DNA of 64,000 nt from Mycolicibacterium sphagni (lineage in GTDB: Bacteria > Actinomycetota > Actinomycetes > Mycobacteriales > Mycobacteriaceae): contig NZ_NOZR01000007.1 in the NCBI RefSeq assembly GCF_002250655.1, positions 170,839 through 234,838 on the forward strand. Direction: 5' to 3'. Shown here in pieces: positions 45,344-53,130 of the stretch. Position 1 is the first letter of the stretch, and each line of letters begins with the position of its first letter. Position numbers and translations under genes: made by a program. The notes under the pieces were generated by a model, which saw only the letters and a program-made list of their open reading frames with translations, was not told the DNA's origin and searched no databases.

Positions 45344-45640
45344 CAGGGCTAACCTCTATTGAGCTATCCAGCAAACATAGGAAGTGCGCGAAAGGTGCAA
45401 TTATTGGGCTGCGCGCATGGGCGGCCGGAGTCCGGGACGGGTGGCACTAACCTCCACCCCCCACCTGCGGTGATGCAGGGATGGTTACAGGTAGTTCAGC
45501 GTGGGACGTGAAGTCGGCATGCGGTCTGAGCTGGGGTTATGCGTATCGCACTGTTGCGCAGTCTCTTCGGTCAGACTTTGTCCTGACATGCGCGAATCCC
45601 AGCAAACTCTGGGCTTGCATCGAGCGGCGTGCAGCAAACG
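45344..45640. other. Gap between terminase and HNH gene, no gene supported
   Basis: 297 bp. On the minus strand only a 34-codon frame from ATG 45589 is present, without motif. A small terminase gene would be expected near here but none is visible. Confidence 0.4.
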
Positions 45641-45970
45641 TCAGTCGGCACGGGTGGTGATACCCGGGCGGGCTGAGCCTCGGTCGTTGTTGTGCTTTCG
45701 ACACACCACGTCCACATCGATGCCGAGACGCAGCGGCAGACCCTTGGAATGCCTCACCCACCCTGAGAGTCGATGATCGGCCTGCAGAGGCCCTGAGCAT
45801 CCGCCTAACGACTCGTCCGAACAAAACGGCTGAAGTGTGCGGGCGTGCCTGGAAATGCGGTCCCAGCCCTTGTCACGCCCGCGCCTGCCCCTGTTGCGGG
45901 TGTCAGGGATGCGGTGGTCGGGACAGCGGGAGCGTTCGGACAATTCCCCACACACAAGACATGGGAGCAT
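45641..45970 (-). CDS. HNH endonuclease
   Basis: 109 residues. 'CLVCGELSERSRCPDH' and 'CSDESLGGCSG' form the zinc-binding Cys pairs, 'LQADHRLSGW' the catalytic H, and 'VCRKHNNDRG' the terminal N/H of the HNH fold. Phages with this terminase type encode an HNH protein beside terL, which is needed for genome cutting at packaging. Transcribed with the head operon. Confidence 0.85.
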   Translation of the reverse strand: MLPCLVCGELSERSRCPDHRIPDTRNRGRRGRDKGWDRISRHARTLQPFCSDESLGGCSGPLQADHRLSGWVRHSKGLPLRLGIDVDVVCRKHNNDRGSARPGITTRAD

Positions 45971-46216
45971 CTAGCCCTCGCGGTAAAGCCCGAGTTCCAT
46001 CAGCAGCTCGGCGGTTTCGATCTTCGCGGCCCTTAGTTCAATGGCTTTGGACTCGACAGCGGCCAGCAGTTCGTCTTCAAGCGCGATGTGCACGGCGTCG
46101 CCATCCTCCAGGAGCAGCGTGAGAACAGCGTCAGCGTGGTCGTTCCACCTGCCGACGAAACCCCCGATACCGATCGGACGAACAACCGGAATCTCGATGT
46201 CTACTACTTCGCTCAT
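45971..46216 (-). CDS. Small protein of unknown function (element)
   Basis: 81 residues from ATG 46216. 'DIEIPVVRPIGIGGFVGRWNDHADAVLTLLLEDGDAVHIALEDELLAAVESKAIELRAAK': acidic, a beta part then a long helix. ATG overlaps the stop of the upstream gene by 4 bp and its stop abuts the HNH start, so it belongs to the same transcript. No family recognised. Confidence 0.65.
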   Translation of the reverse strand: MSEVVDIEIPVVRPIGIGGFVGRWNDHADAVLTLLLEDGDAVHIALEDELLAAVESKAIELRAAKIETAELLMELGLYREG

Positions 46217-46431
46217 GAGTGATCCCGTTCCAGTTGAGGTGTCGGCAGGTGTTGTGCAAGGCGGTAATACAGCTCGAATGCGGTGTCTACAGTCAACCGC
46301 CATCGATGCCACGTAGGTGTGTTTACGTCCGCGTAGAGGTCGATGAGCCCGCCGCACGTTTCGACTGCGATATCGCAGGGCAGGACATCGAGCGTCTGTG
46401 CGGACAGGTGATGCGGGAGGATGTAATTCAT
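46213..46431 (-). CDS. Small protein of unknown function (element)
   Basis: 72 residues, with 'CDIAVETCGGLIDLYADVNTP' and 'WHRWRLTVDTAFELYYRLAQHL'. Translationally coupled on both sides by 4-bp overlaps, which is the main support. No family recognised. Confidence 0.6.
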   Translation of the reverse strand: MNYILPHHLSAQTLDVLPCDIAVETCGGLIDLYADVNTPTWHRWRLTVDTAFELYYRLAQHLPTPQLERDHS

Positions 46432-46712
46432 GGCGTCGTCAATTGCTCGTCAATGAGGGCGATGGCTTCGCCTACGCGGCCTGCCGACCGCCAACCCTGC
46501 GCAGACTTCCATGCCTCGTGGGCTGCAGGCGCGAACGCCTCGTCACTCAGTCCCGATTGCGTCTGGATCCAGGCGATATGGAAGTCGGCTTCCCACTCAT
46601 CACTGAGCAAATAGGCACGAATAAGCCAGAGTGCCAACATGTATCGGTCATCGTCGCTGAGGGTTGGCACTCGTGTCGCCATCGGAGGATTCGCAGTAAT
46701 GGTCATGCCCAC
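46428..46712 (-). CDS. Small helical protein of unknown function (element)
   Basis: 94 residues (or 92 from the second Met). Largely helical, Trp-rich: 'DDRYMLALWLIRAYLLSDEWEADFHIAWIQTQSG' and 'AHEAWKSAQGWRSAGRVGEAIALIDE'. Coupled to both neighbours by short overlaps. No family recognised. Confidence 0.65.
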   Translation of the reverse strand: MGMTITANPPMATRVPTLSDDDRYMLALWLIRAYLLSDEWEADFHIAWIQTQSGLSDEAFAPAAHEAWKSAQGWRSAGRVGEAIALIDEQLTTP

Positions 46713-47257
46713 GGGTCCTGTTCGTTTTGTGAGCCCGAATACGCTCCGCTATGAGCAAGGGCCTCGCCGCGCCGCGAGTGAGCTTCCGCGCCGATTGCTA
46801 CGACATCGGTCTTACGGTGACGGCGCTGCCGCTCCGCCGCATTCTCTCGCTTCTGCTGTGCGCGGTCTGCATCGGCAGTCTTCTTATCACGCTTAGCTTT
46901 CCGCGCTTGTGCCTGATGCTCGTAGTGGTCAGCACGTTCCTGCAGATCAGAATGCAAAGTCTGGGGAGTCAGGTACTCAACACGCCACAAGTCACCGTCT
47001 AATTCGAGGGCTAGATCCGCCTCCAACATCGCGCCGAGCGCATCCTCGGTCAGGTGCTGAACACGCTTAAGCGCGGTAGAGAAGCTGAATTCACCGTTTA
47101 CGTACGCACTTCCGGTAGTAGCGGTGAGCTGGTGGGCATAGTGGGTGAGGTTGACGTAAGCCAGTAGATACTCTGGAGGGAGGTGCCGTTGAACCCTTTG
47201 GTCGCTAAGCCAACGCGCCGGGTTCGAGTCAAGGTTGACGGCAACGGTGCGAATCAC
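46703..47257 (-). CDS. Possible DNA-binding / replisome-organiser-like protein (element)
   Basis: 184 residues from the GTG at 47257, which overlaps the stop of the HTH gene (GTGA). The N-terminal 90 residues look like a winged-helix unit ('RWLSDQRVQRHLPPEYLLAYVNLTHYAHQ', 'FSFSTALKRVQHLTEDALGAMLEADLALELDGDLWRV'). They are followed by a strongly basic coiled stretch ('HQAQARKAKRDKKTADADRAQQKRENAAERQRRHRK') and a low-complexity tail. That layout resembles phage replication-initiator or regulator proteins. If so it is the only replication-related gene in the element; the assignment is tentative. Confidence 0.55.
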   Translation of the reverse strand: MIRTVAVNLDSNPARWLSDQRVQRHLPPEYLLAYVNLTHYAHQLTATTGSAYVNGEFSFSTALKRVQHLTEDALGAMLEADLALELDGDLWRVEYLTPQTLHSDLQERADHYEHQAQARKAKRDKKTADADRAQQKRENAAERQRRHRKTDVVAIGAEAHSRRGEALAHSGAYSGSQNEQDPWA

Positions 47258-47448
47258 GAGGCACCCCGATTCTGTAGGAACGCCAATACATCGGCTTGCT
47301 GCCAATAGAGGTAGTGCCCAATTCGTTTGGGGGCTGGGATGATTCCGGACCTCCGCCAGTTGTAAATGGTGCGGCGATGAACGCCGAAGAGCCTCGTCAT
47401 GTCGGCGGTGGTGAGTAGCTGCGCAAGGCGAGCAGACATATCGAACAC
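47254..47448 (-). CDS. Excisionase-like helix-turn-helix protein
   Basis: 64 residues (61 from the second Met). 'LLTTADMTRLFGVHRRTIYNWRRSGIIPAPKRIGHYLYWQQADVLAFLQ' is a MerR/HTH_17-type winged helix of the excisionase family. First gene of the minus-strand operon, next to the control region. It may act as the recombination directionality factor of the serine integrase, as an operon activator, or both. Confidence 0.8.
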   Translation of the reverse strand: MFDMSARLAQLLTTADMTRLFGVHRRTIYNWRRSGIIPAPKRIGHYLYWQQADVLAFLQNRGAS

Positions 47449-47723
47449 CTTATGGTTGGTTAATAACAGTGCGCGCCAACAGAATTCAGACTTGTGCGCA
47501 ATTAGGTAAACGGAATCAACACATTCCCCTATATACCTATGATATCACGAGGATGTTCCCGATCGGTTTAGTTGTTCGTTGGCAAATCTGACTTTAACCG
47601 GGACTGTTATGAGCCTCTCAAGCCCTTCCCGGCCCCGCCGTTAGGCGGCATCCATGCGTGACATGGAGCGTGACAGGTGCGTTATACCTGCAGGTCAAGG
47701 CGCTAGATAGGTGCTAGGTATAG
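47449..47723. promoter_or_regulatory. Control region of the element between HTH gene and rightward small ORF
   Basis: 275 bp, the AT-richest part of the element. It holds the promoter for the minus-strand operon ('gttggttaataacagtg' next to the HTH start) and AT-rich text at 47520-47550. A CCGCC-GTTA-GGCGG hairpin (47635-47648) and a perfect palindrome ACCTGCAGGT (47686-47695) are present. It is the likely seat of satellite induction or repression. Confidence 0.6.
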
Positions 47724-47782
47724 GTGCAGGGAGAGGTAGAGGTAAAGAGGCAGGGAAAGGGACAGCGAAAAGGGATAGGTGC
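47675..47782. repeat. Four direct copies of AGGTGC in the control region
   Basis: AGGTGC occurs at 47675-47680, 47709-47714, 47722-47727 and 47777-47782, three of them preceded by GAT or TAT (the first by GAC). Spacings are 34, 13 and 55 bp. Such short iterated sites could bind the HTH protein or a replication initiator. Confidence 0.45.
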
Positions 47783-48020
47783 GGTTGAGGAACCAGGGCT
47801 TGCGACAGAACTCCAGATACTTGGCCGTGTGACTCTTAGTGATGCAGCCCTGAAACGGATCCAACAGGAAGTGGCAGCCGCCCCGAAGCTGTCAACGGCT
47901 CAACTGCGGCACATCGGGAATCTGATCGGCCTCACGCCAGTTGATACGGACACCGAAACCCTCATCCCTTCCCTGCATCCCGCCCTTGCCGACCGACTCA
48001 ATGGTGATGTTGCGGCATAG
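47724..48020 (+). CDS. Small phage-type protein of unknown function (element)
   Basis: 98 residues from a GTG. The N-terminal 20 residues are encoded by a purine-only-looking stretch and are low complexity (QGEVEVKRQGKGQRKG). The rest, 'VTLSDAALKRIQQEVAAAPKLSTAQLRHIGNLIGL', matches the pattern of short proteins common in mycobacterial prophages. Its last 129 bp overlap the 3' end of the integrase gene on the other strand. Real start uncertain; it may begin at a later codon. Confidence 0.5.
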   Translation: MQGEVEVKRQGKGQRKGIGAVEEPGLATELQILGRVTLSDAALKRIQQEVAAAPKLSTAQLRHIGNLIGLTPVDTDTETLIPSLHPALADRLNGDVAA

Positions 48021-49286
48021 CGCGTGGATGATGTTCCGACGCCGGGACAGGGACAACCCATCCCAAACCTTCTTCAGATCTGTAACGCCCGCTAAGCCCT
48101 CAAAGAGGTGTGATCGCGCTATCCGCTGCATCCGGTCCTCAACATCGTTCAGCTTCGCTTCTAGCCGCTCGGATGCCACCCGCATCTGCGGGCCAGTCAG
48201 ATTCCCTTCGGCGTAATCGATGCCAAGAGCATCAATCCGGGCGCGGATGACTGCTGCCTCTCCATGAAGCTGCTTAGCCTCCTCCCGGTCCGCTTCGTTC
48301 TCCGCAACCCAATTGCCGACGTTGGCTAGGTGCGCCAGGATCAGAGTCACCACGTACTCATCAATCTCATCGATGCGTCGGGACACCTTGTAGCACAACG
48401 GATTCTTGCACTTGTACACCGGGCGTTTGTTGTTCATACCCGAGATGAGTTTCTGGCCGCAGCTACCGCAGCGCATCAACGACCCCAACAGCCGGATTCG
48501 TACCGTCGACTGACCACGATGCCGCCCGGGCGCAGTGAGATGAAGCTTTACCGCTTTCCAGGTGTCCACATCGATGATGGCGGGCCAGTCCCCATCGCCA
48601 ACGATTTCGCCCCGGTAAGCCCGCTTGCCGATGTTGCGTGGATTTAGCAACAGACGCTTGAGCGTGACGCTGTTCCACGGCTTACCCAAGGTGGTGGGCA
48701 ACCCTGCTTTGTCCCACCGCTTGCAGATGGACAGCAGCGAGTCGCCGCGCATTACATCGAGGTATGCCTGACGTAAGGCGTCTGCTTCCCGTGGGATCAG
48801 CGCGGGATGGTCGTGGTTGCCGTCGTATCCGAACTGGCGTGGTCCCCAGCCCTTGCCCATCTCGGCCATCTGCTGGAATGCGGCAATCTGGCGGGCTGAT
48901 TTTCGTTCGACTTCGCCCCGGTTGACGCTACCGAGGATGCGCGCAACTGTGCGGCCCATATCGGTCGTCAGGTCCAGATCCCCGCTCACGGTGTGGATGG
49001 GCACACCGAGATCAATCAAGTCTTCAAGGTCCCGCAGCTGTCGGTACAACCGGTCGGGGTGCCAGCACACAATCACGTCAACCTGACCGGCGCTAACGTC
49101 GGCCAGCATCCGCGCGTACGCGGGTCGTGGCTTGCGACTCGATGCGCTGGTGTCATTGTCGACGTATTCGACGGGCGTCAATCCGCGCTGCTTACACAGC
49201 TTTAGGCAGGCTTCACGCTGCCTGGTGACGGCCAGTTCGTCGTTGTCTTTGTCGACCGATTGGCGCAGGTAGACGGCTGTTTTCAT
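47892..49286 (-). CDS. Large serine integrase
   Basis: 464 residues from ATG 49286 with a 'tggag' ribosome-binding site. The resolvase domain starts 'TAVYLRQSVDKDND' with catalytic Ser10, followed by 'VDVIVCWHPDRLYRQLRDLEDLI' and 'TVARILGSVNRGEVERKSARQ'. A recombinase domain ('KRWDKAGLPTTLGKPWNSVTLKRLLLNPRNIGKRAY'), a zinc ribbon ('CGSCGQKL', 'YKCKNPLCYKV') and a coiled coil follow. It catalyses attP x attB recombination at the TGGGA core. The open frame continues upstream through the permease antisense strand, which is not coding. Its start lies 66 bp from attR, the usual place of attP. Confidence 0.94.
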   Translation of the reverse strand: MKTAVYLRQSVDKDNDELAVTRQREACLKLCKQRGLTPVEYVDNDTSASSRKPRPAYARMLADVSAGQVDVIVCWHPDRLYRQLRDLEDLIDLGVPIHTVSGDLDLTTDMGRTVARILGSVNRGEVERKSARQIAAFQQMAEMGKGWGPRQFGYDGNHDHPALIPREADALRQAYLDVMRGDSLLSICKRWDKAGLPTTLGKPWNSVTLKRLLLNPRNIGKRAYRGEIVGDGDWPAIIDVDTWKAVKLHLTAPGRHRGQSTVRIRLLGSLMRCGSCGQKLISGMNNKRPVYKCKNPLCYKVSRRIDEIDEYVVTLILAHLANVGNWVAENEADREEAKQLHGEAAVIRARIDALGIDYAEGNLTGPQMRVASERLEAKLNDVEDRMQRIARSHLFEGLAGVTDLKKVWDGLSLSRRRNIIHALCRNITIESVGKGGMQGRDEGFGVRINWREADQIPDVPQLSR

Positions 49287-49325
49287 GGCATCTCCAGGGT
49301 AAGGAGAGCTGTCGCAAGCCCTCCC

Positions 49326-50744
49326 GTGGAGGAATGCCTTACCGCCGCCTATTGGGACCTGACGGTATTCGGCGTGTCCGTCGTCGTCGGTGCCGGCATT
49401 TTCACTGTCACCGCGTCGACCTTCGGCAACATCACCGGCCCGGCCCTCTCGGTCTCGTTCATCATCGCCGCGGTGACGTGTGGTCTGGCCGCGCTGTGCT
49501 ACGCCGAGTTCGCTTCGACGCTGCCGGTGGCGGGCAGCGCCTATACCTTCTCCTACGCGACGTTCGGTGAGTTGACGGCATGGATCATCGGTTGGGATCT
49601 GATCCTGGAGTTCGCGGTGGGGGCTGCTGTGGTGGCCAAGGGCTGGTCGAGTTACCTGGGGACCGTCTTCGGGTTCTCCGGCGGAGTCGTAAGCATCGGA
49701 CCGTTGGAGTTGGACTGGGGCGCCCTGCTCATCGTCGCGGTGGTCACCACGCTTCTGGCGCTGGGCACGAAGTTGTCGGCGAACGTCTCCGCGGTAATCA
49801 CCGCCATCAAGGTCGCGGTCGTCGTCCTGGTCGTCATCGTCGGGGCGTTTTACGTCAAAGCTGCCAACTTCTCCCCGTTCATCCCACCGTCGGAAGTGGG
49901 TAGGGGTGGGTCCGGAACGGGCATCAACCAGTCGGTCTTCTCCCTGCTCACCGGCGCCGAAAGCAGTCACTACGGCTGGTACGGCCTGCTGGCCGGCGCC
50001 TCCATCGTGTTCTTCGCGTTCATTGGCTTCGACGTGGTGGCCACGACAGCCGAGGAGACCAAGAACCCGCAACGCGACGTCGCGCGGGGCATCCTCGCGT
50101 CGCTGGCGATCGTCACGGTGCTCTACGTATCGGTGTCGATCGTGCTGTCGGGCATGGTCAGCTACGCCGACCTGCGGGACAAAGGGCAGGACGGCCACCC
50201 CAACCTCGCCACCGCGTTCGAGCTCAACGGGGTGGGCTGGGCGGCCAAGGTGATCTCGATCGGGGCGCTGGCCGGCCTGACGACGGTGGTCATGGTGCTG
50301 ATTCTGGGGCTGTCGAGGGTGTTGTTCGCCATGGCCCGCGACGGGCTGCTCCCGCGCGAGCTGGCCCAGACCGGCAGCCATGGCACACCGGTGCGGATTA
50401 CTGTTCTGGTCGGTGTTCTCACCGCGGCAGCGGCGACGGTCTTCCCGATCTCCAAGCTCGAGGAGATGGTCAACGTCGGCACGTTGTTCGCGTTCATCCT
50501 GGTATCGGCCGGTGTGATCGTGCTGCGCCGCACCCGCCCGGACCTGGAACGCGGTTTCCGGGCGCCGTGGGTGCCGCTGCTTCCCATCCTGTCGATCGCC
50601 GCCTGTGGCTGGCTGATGCTCAACCTCACCGCTCTGACCTGGATCAGGTTCGGAGTGTGGATGGTCATCGGGGTGGCGTTCTACCTGCTCTACGGGCGCC
50701 GTCACTCGGTGCTTGCCCAACGTGAGGCGGAGCGCGCCCTCTGA
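49326..50744 (+). pseudogene. Interrupted amino-acid permease, 3' part (APC family, Rv3253c type)
   Basis: From the attR core to the stop there are 463 residues covering helix 1 to the end of an APC-superfamily cationic amino-acid transporter. Signatures are 'TVFGVSVVVGAGIFT' (unwound helix 1 binding motif), 'CYAEFASTLPVAGSAYTFSYATFGELTAWIIGWDLILE' and 'FFAFIGFDVVATTAEETKNPQRDVARGI'. The native N-terminal 32 residues lie at 37983. The frame remains open through attR into element DNA, so a GTG at 49326 (or TTG 49260) could start a protein with a replaced N-terminus ('VEECLTAAY' before WDL). Whether that is made is unknown. Excision would restore a 495-residue gene. Confidence 0.88.
49353..49357 (+). 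other. attR core (TGGGA)
   Basis: Right copy of the core, in 'gcctattgggacctg'. To its right the permease reading frame resumes as WDLTVFGVSV. Together with attL it defines attB as part of the conserved permease motif LTWWDLTVFG. Confidence 0.8.
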
Positions 50745-50747
50745 TTT

Positions 50748-50766
50748 ACAAAACAATGTTGTTTGT
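50748..50766. promoter_or_regulatory. Inverted repeat upstream of alkB (putative AlkR operator)
   Basis: AAACAA-TG-TTGTTT at 50751-50764, nested in ACAAA...TTTGT (50748-50766), 63 bp before the alkB ATG. A -10-like 'tctatagtc' follows at about 50788. The dyad has the size of TetR operators, and the TetR gene alkR is the last gene of this operon, so self-repression is likely. An 'acggagg' ribosome-binding site precedes the ATG. Confidence 0.5.
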
Positions 50767-50828
50767 CTAGACACCCGACAAATTCATCTCTATAGTCAAG
50801 CCATCAACGGACTACGGAGGTATCTGTC

Positions 50829-52070
50829 ATGACGTCACAGCTGAACAACGGCTTCACGCCCGTGCCGTCCGCCGCGCAATGGCGGGACAAGAAGCGCTAC
50901 CTGTGGCTGATGGGGCTGATCGCGCCGACCGCACTGTTCGTGGTGCTGCCGATCATCTGGGGTCTCAACCAGTTGGGGTGGACCGCGGCGTCGGAGGCCT
51001 TCTTCTGGGTCGGGCCTTTCCTGATCTATGTGCTGTTGCCGTCGCTCGACCTGAAGTTTGGCCGCGACGGCCAGAACCCGCCTGACGGGATGATGGAGTA
51101 CCTGGAGAACGACAAGTACTACCGCTATTGCACGTACGCGTTCCTGCCGTTCCAATTCGTCAGCGTGATCTTCGGCGCCTACATGTTCACCGCGTCGAAT
51201 CTGAGCTGGCTCGGCTACGAGGGTGGACTCGGCTGGTTCGCCAAGATCGGGCTGGCCCTGTCGGTGGGTGTGCTCGGTGGCACCGGCATCAACACCGCCC
51301 ACGAGTTGGGACACAAGAAGGAGTCACTTGAGCGGTGGCTGTCGAAGATCAGCCTGGCCCAGACCTTCTACGGTCACTTCTATATCGAGCACAATCGTGG
51401 CCACCACGTCCGGGTCGCCACCCCGGAGGATCCCGCTTCGGCCCGTTTCGGTGAGACTTTCTGGGAGTTCTTGCCGCGCAGCGTGTTCGGCAGTGCCCGT
51501 TCCGCTCTCAAGCTCGAGGCGGCCCGCATTCGCCGCCTCGGCCGAAGCCCGTGGGATCCGCGAACCTGGCTGGGCAACGACGTGCTCAACGCCTGGTTGA
51601 TGTCAGTGGTCCTGTGGGGCGCGCTCATCGCGCTGTTCGGCCCGGCGGTCATTCCCTTCCTGATCATCCAGGCGGTGTTCGGGTTCTCGATGCTGGAGTC
51701 GGTGAACTACCTCGAGCACTACGGACTGCTGCGCCAGAAGACCGCAGGAGGCCGCTACGAGCGGTGCTCGCCGCAGCACAGCTGGAACTCCGATCACCTG
51801 GTGACCAACCTGTTCCTGTACCACCTGCAGCGGCACAGCGACCACCACGCCAACCCGACCCGGCGTTACCAGACGCTGCGCAGTATGGATGAAGCTCCCG
51901 AATTGCCCAGTGGTTACGCGACTTTGATCGGCGTGACGTATCTCCCGTGGGTGTGGCGCCGGATGATGGACCACCGGGTGCTCGAGCACTACAACGGTGA
52001 CATCACCAAGGTGAACATCGATCCGCGCCGGCGGGCGAAGATCTTGGCCCGGTATGGGGTGCCCGCATGA
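50829..52070 (+). CDS. alkB: Alkane 1-monooxygenase AlkB
   Basis: 413 residues, six-helix membrane di-iron enzyme with all four histidine boxes in canonical form: 'NTAHELGHKKESLE', 'EHNRGHHVRVATPEDPAS', 'NYLEHYGLLRQK' and 'LQRHSDHHANPTRRYQTLRS'. It hydroxylates medium-chain alkanes at the end carbon with electrons from rubredoxin. The two rubredoxin genes follow directly, the first overlapping by 4 bp (ATGA). M. tuberculosis has the same order (Rv3252c-Rv3249c). Compare the divergent copy at 9696. Confidence 0.95.
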   Translation: MTSQLNNGFTPVPSAAQWRDKKRYLWLMGLIAPTALFVVLPIIWGLNQLGWTAASEAFFWVGPFLIYVLLPSLDLKFGRDGQNPPDGMMEYLENDKYYRYCTYAFLPFQFVSVIFGAYMFTASNLSWLGYEGGLGWFAKIGLALSVGVLGGTGINTAHELGHKKESLERWLSKISLAQTFYGHFYIEHNRGHHVRVATPEDPASARFGETFWEFLPRSVFGSARSALKLEAARIRRLGRSPWDPRTWLGNDVLNAWLMSVVLWGALIALFGPAVIPFLIIQAVFGFSMLESVNYLEHYGLLRQKTAGGRYERCSPQHSWNSDHLVTNLFLYHLQRHSDHHANPTRRYQTLRSMDEAPELPSGYATLIGVTYLPWVWRRMMDHRVLEHYNGDITKVNIDPRRRAKILARYGVPA

Positions 52071-52240
52071 GCGCCCACAAGTGCCCGGTCTGCGACTACG
52101 TGTACGACGAGGCGAAAGGTGCTGCACGGGAAGGGTTTCCGCCCGGAACCGCGTGGGCTGAGGTCCCCGAGGACTGGTGCTGCCCCGATTGTGGCGTCCG
52201 AGAGAAGGTCGACTTCGAAGAAATGGGAGCCATGAAATGA
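52067..52240 (+). CDS. rubA: Rubredoxin RubA
   Basis: 57 residues. CPVC at 6-9 and CPDC at 39-42 ligate one iron; 'YVYDEAKG' and '[12 protein letters not shown]' are rubredoxin signatures. AlkG1-like, since a basic/Gly stretch follows the second pair. ATG overlaps the alkB stop and its end overlaps rubB by 4 bp. Confidence 0.92.
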   Translation: MSAHKCPVCDYVYDEAKGAAREGFPPGTAWAEVPEDWCCPDCGVREKVDFEEMGAMK

Positions 52241-52419
52241 CTGCCTACAAACTGTTCGTCTGCGTGCAGTGCGGGTTCGAGTACGACGAGGCCAAAGGCT
52301 GGCCGGAGGACGGCATCGCTCCCGGCACCCGGTGGGACGACATCCCGGAGGACTGGAGCTGCCCGGACTGCGGCGCCGCGAAGTCGGACTTCGAGATGGT
52401 GGAAGTCGCGAGGCCGTGA
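52237..52419 (+). CDS. rubB: Rubredoxin RubB
   Basis: 60 residues. CVQC at 9-12 and CPDC at 42-45, with '[27 protein letters not shown]' between them, the classical electron-donating AlkG2 type. Passes electrons to AlkB from rubredoxin reductase, which is not encoded here. The stop overlaps the alkR start (GTGA). Confidence 0.94.
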   Translation: MTAYKLFVCVQCGFEYDEAKGWPEDGIAPGTRWDDIPEDWSCPDCGAAKSDFEMVEVARP

Positions 52420-53048
52420 CCACTACAGTCGCGCATGTGAAGAGGCCTCGGGTTCCCTATCCCGAGGCCTCTCGTGCGCTGCTGCGAGACTCGGTTCTCG
52501 ACGCGATGCGCGAAGAGCTGCTGACCAAGGACTGGTCGACGATCACGCTGACCGATGTCGCGCGCACCGCCGGGATCAGCCGCCAGACCATCTACAACGA
52601 GTTCGGCTCCCGCCAGGGCCTGGCGCAGGGCTATGCGCTGCGGCTGGCCGACCGCCTGGTGGATGCCATCGACGACGCGATCACCTCCAATGTCGGCAAT
52701 GTGCTGGCCGCGTTCACCGAGGGTTTCCGGGTGTTCTTCACCGAGTCGGCCGCTGATCCGCTGGTCATCTCGTTGCTGACCGGTGTGGCCAAACCCGACC
52801 TGCTGCAGATGATCACCACCGACAGCGCGCCGATCATCACCCGCGCCTCGGCGCGCCTGACCGAGGCCTTCATGCACAGCTGGGTCAGCGCCAGCGAAGA
52901 GGACTCGGGTGTGCTGGCCCGGGCGATCGTGCGGCTGGCCATGAGTTACGTCTCGATGCCGCCCGAGGCCGACCACGATGTGGCCCTAGACCTGGCCCGA
53001 TTGATGACGCCGTTTGCCGAACGATACGGTGTTATCGATATTCCTTAG
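52416..53048 (+). CDS. alkR: TetR-family regulator AlkR/AlkX
   Basis: 210 residues from GTG 52416 (or GTG 52437). The N-terminal HTH reads '[44 protein letters not shown]', a textbook TetR domain. The C-terminal ligand domain is helical. Co-transcribed with alkB-rubA-rubB, so it probably senses fatty acids or alkanes and represses its own operon. Confidence 0.9.
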   Translation: MTTTVAHVKRPRVPYPEASRALLRDSVLDAMREELLTKDWSTITLTDVARTAGISRQTIYNEFGSRQGLAQGYALRLADRLVDAIDDAITSNVGNVLAAFTEGFRVFFTESAADPLVISLLTGVAKPDLLQMITTDSAPIITRASARLTEAFMHSWVSASEEDSGVLARAIVRLAMSYVSMPPEADHDVALDLARLMTPFAERYGVIDIP

Positions 53049-53130
53049 CTGTCAGAGCGCTTCGAGCGCCTGTCCCGCGAGCCCGCAGGCTGAGGGTGTC
53101 GCCAACGCGTGTCTGCGCGTGTAGAAGGCA

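Larger units (their letters stand above)
38079..49357. mobile_element. Integrated capsid-encoding phage satellite-like element (serine integrase), 11.27 kb
   Basis: Bounded by the 5-bp core TGGGA at 38079-38083 and 49353-49357 inside a split permease gene. Contents from left to right: an unknown cargo gene, a WhiB-like gene, and a minus-strand head module (two connectors, capsid, scaffold-like, minor head, portal, large terminase). HNH nuclease, four small genes, an excisionase-like HTH gene, a control region and a serine integrase 66 bp from attR follow. No tail, tape-measure, lysis or recognised helicase/primase gene is present. The small size and head-only gene set fit a capsid-forming satellite (cf-PICI-like) better than a full or decayed prophage: the reading frames are intact and tightly overlapping. 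It is loosely comparable to the small phiRv1/phiRv2 elements of M. tuberculosis. Confidence 0.88.

Noticed and set aside
47726..47775. Purine-rich run as a possible tandem repeat or triplex element
   Set aside because: Irregular and short; more simply explained as the low-complexity start of the small ORF.
38079..49357. Complete prophage or tRNA-integrated island
   Set aside because: No tail, tape-measure, lysis or replication genes, and no tRNA at either end; the attachment site lies inside a permease gene.
49287..50774. 496-codon upstream extension of the integrase frame
   Set aside because: It is antisense to the permease coding sequence; the integrase catalytic domain starts at 49286 with its own ribosome-binding site.
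53049..53130. Possible S-adenosylhomocysteine riboswitch upstream of ahcY
   Set aside because: A GCCTG...CAGGC hairpin is present, but the conserved SAH-element nucleotides and second stem cannot be matched within 82 bp.
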